From Bacteroidales bacterium (GTDB lineage Bacteria > Bacteroidota > Bacteroidia > Bacteroidales > UBA3663), in assembly GCA_016293065.1 (NCBI GenBank), contig JAEDEY010000001.1:1-64000 (forward strand): a stretch of 64,000 nt of DNA. The letters run 5' to 3'. The notes beneath the pieces were generated by a model, which saw only the letters and a list, made by a program, of their open reading frames with translations, did no database searches and was not told where the DNA came from. Shown here one piece after another: positions 8,225 through 16,416 of the stretch; the stretch's first letter is position 1, and every line of letters begins with the position of its first letter. Position numbers and translations under genes: made by a program.

Positions 8225-10306
8225 ATGAATATCGAAAGTTTTTTTGTTGAGCAGCTGAATGTATGGAGCGAGTGCCGCCAGCGATATGAAGCTTTGTTGC
8301 GGGCGCAGCGCAAGGATGTCGTCGTCGATGGACGTAGATACATTCTTGTTCATAATCCGAGCCGTATCGTGAGTGCCACAGCCCGCATCGAAAGCGGTAA
8401 GGTGGAACGCCCTTGTTTCTTGTGTCAGACAAACCGTCCGTCAGAGCAGTTGGCTCATCACGTCGTCACTCTGCCTCATCGCCATGAATACGACATCTTG
8501 GTAAATCCATATCCGATACTCGATAGGCATTTCACCATCGTGTGCAGCGAACATACGCCACAGGCAATCAAAGACCGTATATGGGATATGGCATATTTTG
8601 CTGATCTGATGACTGATTATCTGATTTTCTTCAACGGAGCCTGTTCGGGCGCATCTGCTCCCGACCACATGCATTTCCAGGCAGTGCCCAAGTCGCTTGT
8701 ACCAATCGCCTCATGGTCGAAAGAGGCTCAGCTTGAAGCAGGAGTGACCGACAGGATGCCTCATATCTCCGATTCAGACTATAAGAACATCGTCGCATGG
8801 ACCGACGGCGAACGTTCGCTGTGGTGTGTTATCGATCGCAGACAGCATCGTCCGTGGCAGTATAATGCCGAAGGAGCCGACCGTTGTCTGATCAGTCCCG
8901 CATCGCTTGAGTTCTGTGGCATTGTGCCTTTGGCTCGCCAAGAGGATTTTGACAAGATGGATGCAGCTCTGCTTAGCGACATCCTGGGCCAGTGCCAGCG
9001 ACGTGAGCCTCTCATTAAGGTGGGGGTGGTTGATGCCGGGCAGATCTTCTTTTCGGCTGAAGAACGTGTTCATGCGATGACTTATCTCGACGAAGACCGC
9101 ATCCTCGATGTGATGGACTACAGCACCAATCGTTCAGAGAAACGAAAGATCAGCGAATACTGGACTCATTCACAGCCTTTCACTATCGAGGGAGTCACTA
9201 TTGGCAAGGACTTCCATTGGGAACAGAACGAGACGCAGATCTTCAATGGTTCGCTTCATGTGATTGCTCGTCAAGGCTCGCTTCATGCCATCAACCTTGT
9301 GCCCGTCGAAGAATATCTCAAGAGTGTCATCTCAAGTGAGATGTCGGCTTCAAATAACCTTGAGCTACTTAAGACTCATGCTATCATCTCTCGCTCATGG
9401 GTGTTGCGACAGATCGAGAATGCCAAGCTGAAGGACACAAGTCATGAGGGTCAAGATACTGCTCAGGTTTTTGCGCCTACATATATTAATAATGTATATG
9501 ACAATGCCGACCAACAGTTGTTTGGCGATGTAGCGTCGGATGACATTGTTGTGAAATGGTGGGATCATGATCAGCACACACTATATGATGTCTGTGCCGA
9601 CGATCATTGCCAGCGTTATCAAGGCATAACACGTCAGGTTTCGCCTCTTGTGGCACTGGCAGTTGAAGAGACGAGGGGAGAGGTGCTTCTTGACCGAGAT
9701 GGCAATATCTGTGATGCGCGTTTCTCGAAGTGCTGTGGCGGAGTCACCGAATCGTTCGACACCTGTTGGCAAGACGAAGAGTATCACTATCTGCAGCCAG
9801 TCGAAGATCCGTATTGCAACACTACCGACAGTGATGTGCTCAAGCTTGTCCTGAACGACTACGATCTGAAGACTCATGATTTCTATCGTTGGACTGTCAC
9901 TTTCACTCAAGAAGAGATTTCTGCTTTGTTTGAGAAGAAGACTGGACTCAAAGTTGGATTGATACTCGAACTCATCCCGCTCAAGCGAGGAGCATCGGGC
10001 AGGATAGAGTATCTCAAGGTCGTTGGCTCTGAGCGGACAGTAGTGATTGGCAAGGAACTCTTCATTCGCAAGGCTTTCTCTGAGTCACATCTCTATAGCT
10101 CTGCTTTCGACATCACGACAGACATCGAGAATGATGACAGGATGTCGCAACGTCAGCAAAAGACCTTTACCTTCAGCGGCAAAGGCTGGGGTCATGGCGT
10201 AGGATTGTGCCAGATAGGTTCGGCTTGCATGAGTATCAAGGGTTTCTCCCACACCGAGATTCTGAGTCATTATTTTGCTTCTGCAACTATCCACAAGATA
10301 TATTGA
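8225..10306 (+). CDS. DUF4922 (HIT-like) - SpoIID/LytB fusion protein
   Basis: The 693-residue protein joins two unrelated modules. Residues 1-290 match the DUF4922/GalT-HIT-like pattern, with a CxxC (C64, C67) and the HxHxQ triad H148, H150, Q152 (DHMHFQ), typical of nucleotidyl transferases or Ap4A phosphorylases. Residues about 300-693 are a SpoIID/LytB domain: VPVEEYLKSVISSEM, AIISRSWVL, the Cys-rich DARFSKCCGG, and a final GKGWGHGVGLCQIG. SpoIID is a lytic transglycosylase on peptidoglycan stripped of stem peptides, yet no signal peptide is visible at either module. The pairing with the upstream glycosyltransferase suggests a shared glycan pathway (inference). Confidence 0.82.
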   Translation: MNIESFFVEQLNVWSECRQRYEALLRAQRKDVVVDGRRYILVHNPSRIVSATARIESGKVERPCFLCQTNRPSEQLAHHVVTLPHRHEYDILVNPYPILDRHFTIVCSEHTPQAIKDRIWDMAYFADLMTDYLIFFNGACSGASAPDHMHFQAVPKSLVPIASWSKEAQLEAGVTDRMPHISDSDYKNIVAWTDGERSLWCVIDRRQHRPWQYNAEGADRCLISPASLEFCGIVPLARQEDFDKMDAALLSDILGQCQRREPLIKVGVVDAGQIFFSAEERVHAMTYLDEDRILDVMDYSTNRSEKRKISEYWTHSQPFTIEGVTIGKDFHWEQNETQIFNGSLHVIARQGSLHAINLVPVEEYLKSVISSEMSASNNLELLKTHAIISRSWVLRQIENAKLKDTSHEGQDTAQVFAPTYINNVYDNADQQLFGDVASDDIVVKWWDHDQHTLYDVCADDHCQRYQGITRQVSPLVALAVEETRGEVLLDRDGNICDARFSKCCGGVTESFDTCWQDEEYHYLQPVEDPYCNTTDSDVLKLVLNDYDLKTHDFYRWTVTFTQEEISALFEKKTGLKVGLILELIPLKRGASGRIEYLKVVGSERTVVIGKELFIRKAFSESHLYSSAFDITTDIENDDRMSQRQQKTFTFSGKGWGHGVGLCQIGSACMSIKGFSHTEILSHYFASATIHKIY

Positions 10307-10313
10307 TTCTGAT

Positions 10314-11258
10314 ATGACTGACATCCCAATGATAACAATTGTAGGTCCAACGGCTTGTGGCAAGACACGCTTGGCGGTCGATGTAGCCCTCGCTTACGAC
10401 ACTGAGGTGATAAGCGCCGACAGTCGGCAGTTCTATCGTGGCATGACCTTAGGCACGGGCAAGGACCTAGACGACTATGTGGTGCGCGATGAACAGGGCA
10501 ACATCGTCGGTGAGGTGCCATATCATCTCATCGACATACGCGAGCCTGGCTACAAGTACAGCATATATGAGTATCAGAGCGACTTCCACCGTGTCTATGA
10601 CGACATGGTAGCACGAGGCAAAATCCCAGTGCTCTGCGGAGGCAGTGGACTATATGTCGAATCTGTACTTCGCGGCTATGAGATGCACGAGGTGCCAGAG
10701 AATCCTGAGTTGCGCCGACAGCTCGAAGGCAAAAGCCTTGCCGAACTTGAAGCCATACTAAAGACCTATAAGACGCTCCACAACACCACCGACACCGACA
10801 CAGCCAAACGTGCCATACGCGAGATAGAGATATGCGACTACTACCGCACTCATGCCCAGCAGCTCACTGGTTATCCTGCGGTGAAGAGTCTGGTTGTCGG
10901 CATCAACATCGACCGTGATGTGAGGCGCGAACGTATTACCAAGCGACTCTATGAACGTCTTGAAGCTGGCATGATCGACGAGGTGAGAGGTTTGCTTGAC
11001 CGAGGCCTGCAGCCCGACGATCTCATCTACTACGGACTGGAGTACAAGTACCTTACGCTCCATGTCATCGGCAAGCTCTCGTATCAGGAGATGTTCGACC
11101 AACTCGAGATTGCCATCCATCAGTTTGCCAAGCGACAGATGACATGGTTCAGGGGCATGGAACGACGCGGAACCAAGATACATTGGATAGATTATTCCGA
11201 GCCGCGCGAAAAAAAAATCGCCATCGTTAGACAACTTTATGACGAATTTAAGGCATAA
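10314..11258 (+). CDS. miaA: tRNA dimethylallyltransferase
   Basis: MiaA transfers dimethylallyl to A37 of tRNAs that read UNN codons. The start at 10314, 8 bases after the previous stop, gives 314 residues, the normal family size. The P-loop GPTACGKT is at about residues 10-17. SADSRQFYRGMTLGTGK, YHLIDIREPGYKYSIYEY, PVLCGGSGLYVESVLRGY and the late FAKRQMTWFRG are all family signatures. FYRGMTLG replaces the commoner VYRGMDIG, so this may be the second of the two MiaA paralogues often found in Bacteroidetes. It closes the 5176-11258 run. Confidence 0.9.
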   Translation: MTDIPMITIVGPTACGKTRLAVDVALAYDTEVISADSRQFYRGMTLGTGKDLDDYVVRDEQGNIVGEVPYHLIDIREPGYKYSIYEYQSDFHRVYDDMVARGKIPVLCGGSGLYVESVLRGYEMHEVPENPELRRQLEGKSLAELEAILKTYKTLHNTTDTDTAKRAIREIEICDYYRTHAQQLTGYPAVKSLVVGINIDRDVRRERITKRLYERLEAGMIDEVRGLLDRGLQPDDLIYYGLEYKYLTLHVIGKLSYQEMFDQLEIAIHQFAKRQMTWFRGMERRGTKIHWIDYSEPREKKIAIVRQLYDEFKA

Positions 11259-11346
11259 ACAGATACCACTAACGTCTCAAAAATGCGTGATAATAATGAA
11301 ATAATGCACTTTTTTTGGAATCTGCCAAAAATAATGCAATTTAGAC

Positions 11347-11377
11347 TTTGCAGTTTAATTCAAAATTATTATCTTTG
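11347..11377 (+). promoter_or_regulatory. sigma-ABfr promoter of the AAA ATPase gene
   Basis: TTTG at 11347-11350, 19 bases, then TATCTTTG at 11370-11377, a perfect consensus. The leader to the GTG at 11425 is about 40 bases. Confidence 0.7.
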
Positions 11378-11424
11378 CGCCGTATTTATTCTTAATGACC
11401 AAACCATTAAATAATTGAAGTAAA

Positions 11425-12609
11425 GTGGATACTTTTTTTAGGACTCATAAGTACTTGGTTGAACATGTTTACAGCCCCGTACGCCGAGAATTGATGGAAG
11501 AGATCAAATGGACAAGCCGTTTGATCGGAATCAAAGGTAGCCGAGGAGTCGGCAAGACCACGTTCCTTCTCCAATATGCATTGGAGAAGTATGGTCCGGA
11601 CGATAGAAGATGTTTGTATATCAATATGAACCACTTCTACTTTTTCACTCACACACTCCGCGAATTTGTGAGTGCGTTCCAGCAGCAGGGTGGCCGCACC
11701 TTGCTCATCGACGAGATATTCAAATATCCGGGCTGGAGCGAAGAGTTAAAGTTTATTTACGACCAGTTCCCTCGCATTCAGATCATCTTTGCGGGCTCGA
11801 CAGTTATGCGCCTCAAGGATGCTAATCCTGTGCTCAATGGCATTGTTGATTCTTATAATCTCCGAGGTTTCTCTTTCCGCGAATACATCAACCTTGTGGC
11901 TGGCACTAACTTCCGACCTTATTCTTATCAGCAGATTATCACCAACCATCAGCAGATAGCCTCTGATATTTGTCAGTCTATCAAACCTCTCAATTATTTC
12001 AAGGATTATATCCACCATGGTTTCTATCCGTTCTTCCTCGAAAAGAAGAACTATAGTGAGATGCTCATTAAGAACATGAATACTATGCTCGAGGTAGATA
12101 TTCTCTTCCTCAAGGAGATTGAGCTCAGCTATCTGCCAAAGCTCAAGAAGCTGCTTCACATACTGGCGCAGGAAGCTCCTTGTTCGCCGAATGTCAGCCT
12201 TTTGGCAAAGAGCATTGAAACCAGCCGTGCCACGGTGGTCAACTATCTCAGCTATCTCAAGGAGGCTCGTCTCATCAACATGCTTTATTCTGTCGATGAG
12301 CAGTTCCCAAAGAAGCCAGCTGTGGTATATATGCACAACACCAATATCTTGTATCCGACATGTCTCAACGAAGTGGAGCCACGCCAGTTGCGCGAGACTT
12401 TCTTCTACAACATGCTGCATAAAGATAACCGTTTGAACAAGTCGAACGAACGCAACGTACAGTTCCTCATCAACCAGACCGACCGTTTCCGCGTCTGCGA
12501 CTGGGTGGTTCGTACCAAGAACAATCCTGAGTATTATTATGCTATCGACAATCTTGAGATTGGTCACGACAACGTGATTCCTCTCTGGTTGTTCGGATTC
12601 CTATATTGA
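11425..12609 (+). CDS. AAA_14/DUF4143 family ATPase
   Basis: The 394-residue protein starts with GTG at 11425; the perfect promoter just upstream supports this start. The Walker A motif GSRGVGKT is at residues 38-45, Walker B is TLLIDEI near residue 95, and a sensor-like IIFAGSTVMRL follows. The C-terminal half is a winged-helix plus DUF4143 region (SIETSRATVVNYLSYLKEARLI, and DWVVR near the end). The family is widespread in anaerobes and poorly understood; suggestions include DNA-linked or toxin-antitoxin-like roles, none demonstrated for this type. It lies 52 bases before nifJ without an obvious functional link. Confidence 0.85.
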   Translation: MDTFFRTHKYLVEHVYSPVRRELMEEIKWTSRLIGIKGSRGVGKTTFLLQYALEKYGPDDRRCLYINMNHFYFFTHTLREFVSAFQQQGGRTLLIDEIFKYPGWSEELKFIYDQFPRIQIIFAGSTVMRLKDANPVLNGIVDSYNLRGFSFREYINLVAGTNFRPYSYQQIITNHQQIASDICQSIKPLNYFKDYIHHGFYPFFLEKKNYSEMLIKNMNTMLEVDILFLKEIELSYLPKLKKLLHILAQEAPCSPNVSLLAKSIETSRATVVNYLSYLKEARLINMLYSVDEQFPKKPAVVYMHNTNILYPTCLNEVEPRQLRETFFYNMLHKDNRLNKSNERNVQFLINQTDRFRVCDWVVRTKNNPEYYYAIDNLEIGHDNVIPLWLFGFLY

Positions 12610-12661
12610 TACGATTTTAATCCTTTATAGTTTTAATTAATTCTTTTTATTCAATTTCACA

Positions 12662-15600
12662 ATGGCAAAAAAATTCATGACATGTGATGGTAATACAGCT
12701 GCGGCACATATCGCGTATATGTTCTCGGAGGTAGCTGCTATCTACCCAATCACTCCATCATCTCCGATGGCTGAAAATGTCGACGAATGGGCTGCACAGG
12801 GCCGTAAGAACATCTTCGGTGAAACAGTCCTTGTTCAGGAAATGCAGTCTGAAGGTGGTGCTGCCGGTGCAGTTCACGGTTCACTTCAGGCAGGCGCACT
12901 CACTACTACATTTACCGCATCACAGGGCCTTCTCCTGATGATCCCTAATATGTACAAGATTGCAGGTGAGCTCATCCCATCTGTGTTCCATGTTTCTGCT
13001 CGTACATTGGCTTCTCATGCTCTTTGTATCTTTGGTGACCACCAGGACGTAATGGCTTGCCGCCAGACTGGTTTCGCAATGCTCGCCGAGGGTTCTGTTC
13101 AGGAAGTAATGGATATCTCAGCTGTAGCACACCTCGCTACTCTCACCAGCCGTGTTCCATTCCTCAACTTCTTCGATGGTTTCCGTACTTCTCACGAGTA
13201 TCAGAAGATTGAGGTTGTTGACCAGGAGGATCTCCGTCCACTCGTTGACTGGGATGCTGTCAAGGCTTTTCGTGAGCGTGCTCTCTCTCCTGAGCATCCT
13301 GAGATGCGTGGTATGGCCGAGAACCCAGATGTGTTCTTCGCTCACCGCGAGTCTTCTAATCCTTACTACGATGCAGTGCCAGATATCGTAGCCAAGTACA
13401 TGGATCAGGTTTCTGCCATCACTGGTCGCAAGCACCGTCCATTCGACTACTACGGAGCACCAGATGCCGAGAACATCATCGTCGCTATGGGTTCTGCTAC
13501 CGAGTGTATCAAGGAGGTTATCGACTATAAGGTTGCACAGGGCGAGAAGGTAGGTTTGATCAGCGTTCACCTCTACCGTCCATTCTCTCTCAAGTACCTC
13601 AAGGAGGCTCTTCCTGCTTCTGTCAAGAAGGTTTGCGTCCTCGATCGTACAAAGGAGCCAGGTGCTAACTCTGAGCCTCTCTACCTCGACGTTGTTGACG
13701 CTCTCACCGAGCTTGGCCTCATCGGTCAGATTAAGGTTGTTGGCGGTCGTTATGGTCTTGGTTCTAACGATACTACTCCTGCTCAGATCATCGCTGTCTA
13801 TGACAACCTCGCAATGGCAGAGCCTAAGAACCACTTCACTCTCGGTATCGTAGATGATGTTACATTCACTTCTCTTCCAGTAGGTGAGGAGGTTTCTGTA
13901 GCTCCTGCAGGCACATTCCAGGCTAAGTTCTATGGTCTCGGTGCTGACGGTACAGTAGGTGCTAACAAGAACTCTGTAAAGATCATCGGTGAGACAACTG
14001 ACAAGTATTGCCAGGCATATTTCTCTTACGACTCTAAGAAGTCTGGTGGTTTCACTTGCTCTCACCTCCGTTTCGGCGATACTCCAATCCAGTCAACTTA
14101 TCTCGTGACTACTCCTAACTTCGTTGCATGTCACCAGCAGGCTTACCTCAACATGTACGATGTGACTCGTGGTATCCAGAAGGGCGGTACATTCCTTCTC
14201 AATACTATCTGGGACGGTGAGGAACTTGTCAACAACATCCCTAACAAGGTGAAGGCAGTTCTCGCTAAGCAGGATGTCAAGGTTTACTACATCAATGCAA
14301 CTAAGATTGCTCAGGAGATTGGTCTCGGCAACCGTACCAACACTATCCTCCAGTCGGCATTCTTCCGCATCACAGGTGTCATCCCTGTAGAGCAGGCAGT
14401 TGAAGAGATGAAGCACTTCATCGTCAAGTCTTATGGCAAGAAGGGTGAAGACGTTGTCAACAAGAACTATGCTGCTGTCGATCGTGGTGGCGAATACAAG
14501 GAGCTTGCTGTCGATCCAGTATGGGCTTCACTTGAGGCTGAGCCAAAGGTTTATACCGATGGTGACGACTTCATCAACAAGGTAGTTCGCCCAATCAACG
14601 CACAGGATGGTGACCTTCTCCCAGTTTCTTCATTCAAGGGTATTGAGGATGGTACTTGGGCTGCAGGTACAGCTAAGTTCGAGAAGCGTGGTGTAGGTGC
14701 CTTTGTTCCACAGTGGGATCCTGAGAAGTGTATCCAGTGTAACAAGTGTGCTTATGTTTGTCCTCACGCTTGTATCCGTCCATTCGTAATGACAGCCGAC
14801 GAGAAGGCAGGCTTTGCAGATGCTACTATCGAGATGAAGGCTCCAGCTGCAATGAAGGGTATGTTCTTCCGCATCCAGGTTGGTGTTAAGGATTGTCTCT
14901 CTTGCGGCAACTGTGCTGATGTCTGCCCAGGCAATCCAAAGCTCGGTGGTCCAGCTCTCAAGATGGTTCCTTACGACGATACTTCAGCTGAGGCTGCTCA
15001 GCAGGCTGCTAACTGGAAGTACTGCGTTGAGAACGTTACTTCTAAGCAGGATCTCGTTGACATCACAGCTAATGTCAAGAACTCTCAGTTCGCTCAGCCA
15101 CTCTTCGAGTTCTCTGGTGCTTGCGCAGGTTGCGGTGAGACTCCTTACGTTAAGTTGATCTCTCAGCTCTTCGGCGACCGTGAGATCGTTGCCAACGCTA
15201 CTGGTTGCTCTTCAATCTACTCTGGTTCTGTTCCTTCTACACCTTATACTAAGAATGCTAAAGGTCAGGGTCCTGCTTGGGCTAACTCACTCTTCGAGGA
15301 CTTCTGCGAATTCGGTCTCGGTATGGCTATTGCCAACAAGAAGATGAAGCAGCGTCTCACTCGTCTCATGACCGAGGCTCAGTCTTGCACTTGCTGCTCT
15401 GCTGAACTCAAGGCATTGATGCAGCAGTGGATCGAGAATCAGGAGGATGCTGCTCAGACCAAGGCTCTCGCTCCTCAGATTGTAGCTGCTTGTGAGGCTT
15501 GTGGTTGTGACACTTGCAAGGAGATTCTCACTTACAAGGATCACCTCGTTAAGCGCAGCCAGTGGATCATCGGTGGTGACGGTGCTTCTTACGACATCGG

Positions 15601-16210
15601 CTACGGAGGTCTCGACCATGTGATTGCTTCTGGCGAAGACGTTAACATCTTCGTAATCGATACTGAGGTTTATTCTAATACTGGTGGTCAGTCTTCTAAG
15701 GCAACACCACTCGGTGCTATCGCTAAGTTCGCTGCTTCTGGTAAGCGCGTTCGCAAGAAGGATCTTGGTATGATTGCTACAACTTACGGCTATGTATATG
15801 TAGCTCAGATTGCAATGGGAGCTGACCAGGCTCAGACTCTCAAGGCTCTCAAGGAAGCTGAGGCTTACCACGGACCATCTCTCGTCATTGCTTATGCTCC
15901 ATGTATCAACCATGGTCTTAAGGCAGGTATGGGCAAGAGCCAGGCAGAGGAAGCTAAGGCTGTCGAGTGTGGTTACTGGCATCTCTGGCGCTTCAACCCA
16001 GAGCTCGAGGCACAGGGCAAGAACCCATTCACTCTCGATTCTAAGGAGCCACAGTGGGAGAAGTTCCAGGACTTCCTCAAGGGCGAGGTTCGCTACGCTT
16101 CTGTAATGAAGCAGTTCCCTGCTGAGGCTGCCGAACTCTTCGGTCAGGCAGAGGAAATGGCTAAGAAGCGTTATGCATCTTACGTTCGTCAGACTAAGCT
16201 TGAGTACTAA
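12662..16210 (+). CDS. nifJ: pyruvate:ferredoxin (flavodoxin) oxidoreductase
   Basis: A single-chain homodimeric enzyme of 1182 residues that converts pyruvate plus CoA to acetyl-CoA and CO2, reducing ferredoxin or flavodoxin. Visible parts: N-terminal pyruvate-binding domain (YPITPSSPMAE), gamma region with FGDHQDVMACRQTGF, two 4Fe-4S sets (CIQCNKCAYVCPHAC near 690, CLSCGNCADVCPG near 745), CAGCGETPYVKL near 821, and the thiamine-diphosphate region GDGASYDIGYGGLDH near 973 with DTEVYSNTGGQ. Codon choice is strongly biased towards a few codons compared with neighbours, as expected of a very highly expressed gene. A strong hairpin terminator follows. Confidence 0.97.
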   Translation: MAKKFMTCDGNTAAAHIAYMFSEVAAIYPITPSSPMAENVDEWAAQGRKNIFGETVLVQEMQSEGGAAGAVHGSLQAGALTTTFTASQGLLLMIPNMYKIAGELIPSVFHVSARTLASHALCIFGDHQDVMACRQTGFAMLAEGSVQEVMDISAVAHLATLTSRVPFLNFFDGFRTSHEYQKIEVVDQEDLRPLVDWDAVKAFRERALSPEHPEMRGMAENPDVFFAHRESSNPYYDAVPDIVAKYMDQVSAITGRKHRPFDYYGAPDAENIIVAMGSATECIKEVIDYKVAQGEKVGLISVHLYRPFSLKYLKEALPASVKKVCVLDRTKEPGANSEPLYLDVVDALTELGLIGQIKVVGGRYGLGSNDTTPAQIIAVYDNLAMAEPKNHFTLGIVDDVTFTSLPVGEEVSVAPAGTFQAKFYGLGADGTVGANKNSVKIIGETTDKYCQAYFSYDSKKSGGFTCSHLRFGDTPIQSTYLVTTPNFVACHQQAYLNMYDVTRGIQKGGTFLLNTIWDGEELVNNIPNKVKAVLAKQDVKVYYINATKIAQEIGLGNRTNTILQSAFFRITGVIPVEQAVEEMKHFIVKSYGKKGEDVVNKNYAAVDRGGEYKELAVDPVWASLEAEPKVYTDGDDFINKVVRPINAQDGDLLPVSSFKGIEDGTWAAGTAKFEKRGVGAFVPQWDPEKCIQCNKCAYVCPHACIRPFVMTADEKAGFADATIEMKAPAAMKGMFFRIQVGVKDCLSCGNCADVCPGNPKLGGPALKMVPYDDTSAEAAQQAANWKYCVENVTSKQDLVDITANVKNSQFAQPLFEFSGACAGCGETPYVKLISQLFGDREIVANATGCSSIYSGSVPSTPYTKNAKGQGPAWANSLFEDFCEFGLGMAIANKKMKQRLTRLMTEAQSCTCCSAELKALMQQWIENQEDAAQTKALAPQIVAACEACGCDTCKEILTYKDHLVKRSQWIIGGDGASYDIGYGGLDHVIASGEDVNIFVIDTEVYSNTGGQSSKATPLGAIAKFAASGKRVRKKDLGMIATTYGYVYVAQIAMGADQAQTLKALKEAEAYHGPSLVIAYAPCINHGLKAGMGKSQAEEAKAVECGYWHLWRFNPELEAQGKNPFTLDSKEPQWEKFQDFLKGEVRYASVMKQFPAEAAELFGQAEEMAKKRYASYVRQTKLEY

Positions 16211-16230
16211 TCAACAGTACGACAAATATC

Positions 16231-16262
16231 AAAAGGGAAGGCAATCAGCCTTCCCTTTTTTG
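16231..16262 (+). terminator. rho-independent terminator of nifJ
   Basis: A perfect 12-bp stem (16231-16242 with 16248-16259) around a 5-base loop AATCA, running into a T-rich tract. Because the stem begins with AAAA it may also stop weak read-through from the minus-strand GGDEF gene. The remaining 150 bases to 16416 show nothing recognisable. Confidence 0.9.
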
Positions 16263-16416
16263 TTTTATTCTCAAATGCTTGTTAGTTGCCCTTAATATCA
16301 AAAATATTAGTTGTACTTACCATATTATATTATTATGTTCCGTAAATATATTGATTAGCCAAGAATAGGAGGTAAGTGGTGTGAGTTGTAACCATTTCAT
16401 AGCTCTACGATAGTCA

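Noticed and set aside
11425..12609. Defence or toxin-antitoxin component (AAA/DUF4143)
   Set aside because: There is no partner gene, nuclease or mobile context; the neighbour is nifJ. The family is common in anaerobes without proven defence role.
13118..14065. Long open frame on the strand opposite nifJ (over 300 codons)
   Set aside because: It exists because nifJ uses few codons with strong bias, which removes antisense stops. Composition is Leu/Ser/Thr-rich shadow sequence with no domain and no start region.
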